Source: Ustulina deusta (taxonomy: Eukaryota; Ascomycota; Sordariomycetes; Xylariales; Xylariaceae). Taken from it: 64,000 nt of DNA. Positions within the stretch are counted from its first letter, which is position 1; every line of letters begins with the position of its first letter. The stretch covers positions 124,001 through 188,000 of the forward strand of contig JAJNNX010000066.1 of NCBI GenBank assembly GCA_023159155.1. Direction: 5' to 3'. Of the stretch, positions 63,587 to 64,000 are shown piece after piece. The translations under genes and the position numbers were made by a program. The notes beneath the pieces were generated by a model, which saw nothing but the letters and a program-made list of their open reading frames with translations, had not been told where the DNA came from and did no database searches.

Positions 63587-64000
63587 ATGTCTCCTGGCCT
63601 ACGCCCTCTTCGACTCCCACTACTAGTTGAACGAAGGAGAAAACAAGAAGAAGCTGCTGCCATTGCCGTGGTAACAGCTTGTGAAACGACTGACGGCGAT
63701 CTTTCTTCCTGTCAGTACAATTGGCAGCACCAGCAAACCCGCCAACACCCGCTTGTCGCGGCAGATTCGATCTCGTCAAGCATGACGTCTCCAGTGACAC
63801 CCACCTTCTCCGCTCGGGGGCACCTACGCTATTCGAGTTCCATGTCCTCGTTTGATCTGGCTCTACCCGCAAGTTGCGAGGACTTGGCCTCCTCACCCAC
63901 CCAAGCTCTGCAAACGCCTAGCAAACGCATTCTTGACGATGTCGAAGAAGAGCCCTTTGAGTATGACCGCTTTCACCACTATGTTCGAGACGCCCATGTC
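63587..64000 (+). CDS. N-terminal part of unknown fungal protein (runs off window)
   Basis: From the ATG at 63587 an uninterrupted frame of 138 codons runs to the window end; an in-frame TGA about 39 bp upstream supports this as the first Met. A second Met at 63782 (MTSPVTPTFSARGHLRYSSS) begins the part that looks best conserved, so translation might start there. The text is Ser/Thr/Pro-rich with ALQTPSKRILDDVEEEPFEYDRF, in the style of disordered N-termini of Sordariomycete hypothetical proteins. No domain is visible within the window. The strand and frame are well supported by composition and length; function unknown. Confidence 0.6.
   Translation, partial: MSPGLRPLRLPLLVERRRKQEEAAAIAVVTACETTDGDLSSCQYNWQHQQTRQHPLVAADSISSSMTSPVTPTFSARGHLRYSSSMSSFDLALPASCEDLASSPTQALQTPSKRILDDVEEEPFEYDRFHHYVRDAHV

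Noticed and set aside
1..64000. CRISPR arrays, insertion sequences, bacterial-type operons, rRNA
   Set aside because: No regularly spaced repeats, no transposase frames and no rRNA-like segments were seen; the genome is eukaryotic.

Overview
This window is nuclear DNA from a filamentous ascomycete, most likely a Sordariomycete. The genes carry short introns (mostly 50-100 bp) with GTRNGT-like donors, CTRAC/CTGAC branch sites and YAG acceptors. The protein set (striatin of the STRIPAK complex, a Pin4-type RRM/R3H protein, H2A.Z, Rfc3, sedolisin, pepsin-like proteases, a Dal5-type transporter, a DUF3176 protein) is typical of Pezizomycotina. No tRNA, rRNA, CRISPR array or intact transposon was recognised. 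Exon boundaries were placed by hand from splice signals, reading phase and protein similarity; the species is not identified.

Layout. 1-3600: AT-rich edge and non-coding or decayed DNA. 3623-4323 (-): hotdog acyl-CoA thioesterase. 6461-9102 (+): striatin, with an upstream ORF whose stop overlaps the striatin start (ATGA). 10927-11928 (+): saccharopine-dehydrogenase-like oxidoreductase, convergent and overlapping with a DUF3176 membrane protein (11830-13679, -). 15691-17419 (-): membrane-anchored pepsin-fold protein with both catalytic Asp motifs lost. 17.4-22.0 kb: gene desert. 22056-24036 (-): RRM+R3H protein. 24-33.6 kb: desert rich in short TACCTA/GTAGTG motifs, with one broken secreted-protein gene near 31.0-31.4 kb. 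33657-34646 (+): histone H2A.Z. 36462-37562 (+): unknown Cys-rich/acidic protein. 38296-39589 (+): replication factor C subunit 3. 40935-43881 (+): sedolisin. 44947-46611 (+): secreted aspartic protease. 46748-47575 (-) and 48096-49472 (+): a divergent pair, prolyl 4-hydroxylase-like dioxygenase and PDI-like protein ending in HDEL. 50406-51016 (+): small conserved protein with a mitochondrial-type leader. 52496-54334 (+): MFS transporter. 54.3-63.5 kb: desert. 63587-64000 (+): N-terminus of a gene running off the window.

How the genes relate. 33-40 kb is housekeeping chromatin/replication. 41-49.5 kb is a secretory-pathway block: two secreted peptidases of different clans followed by two enzymes that would act in the ER lumen. 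The most interesting feature is the divergent P4H/PDI pair, because animal collagen prolyl 4-hydroxylase is a complex of exactly these two protein types, with the PDI subunit supplying ER retention. Here only the PDI-like partner carries HDEL, its CxxC is apparently missing and it lacks the second thioredoxin domain.
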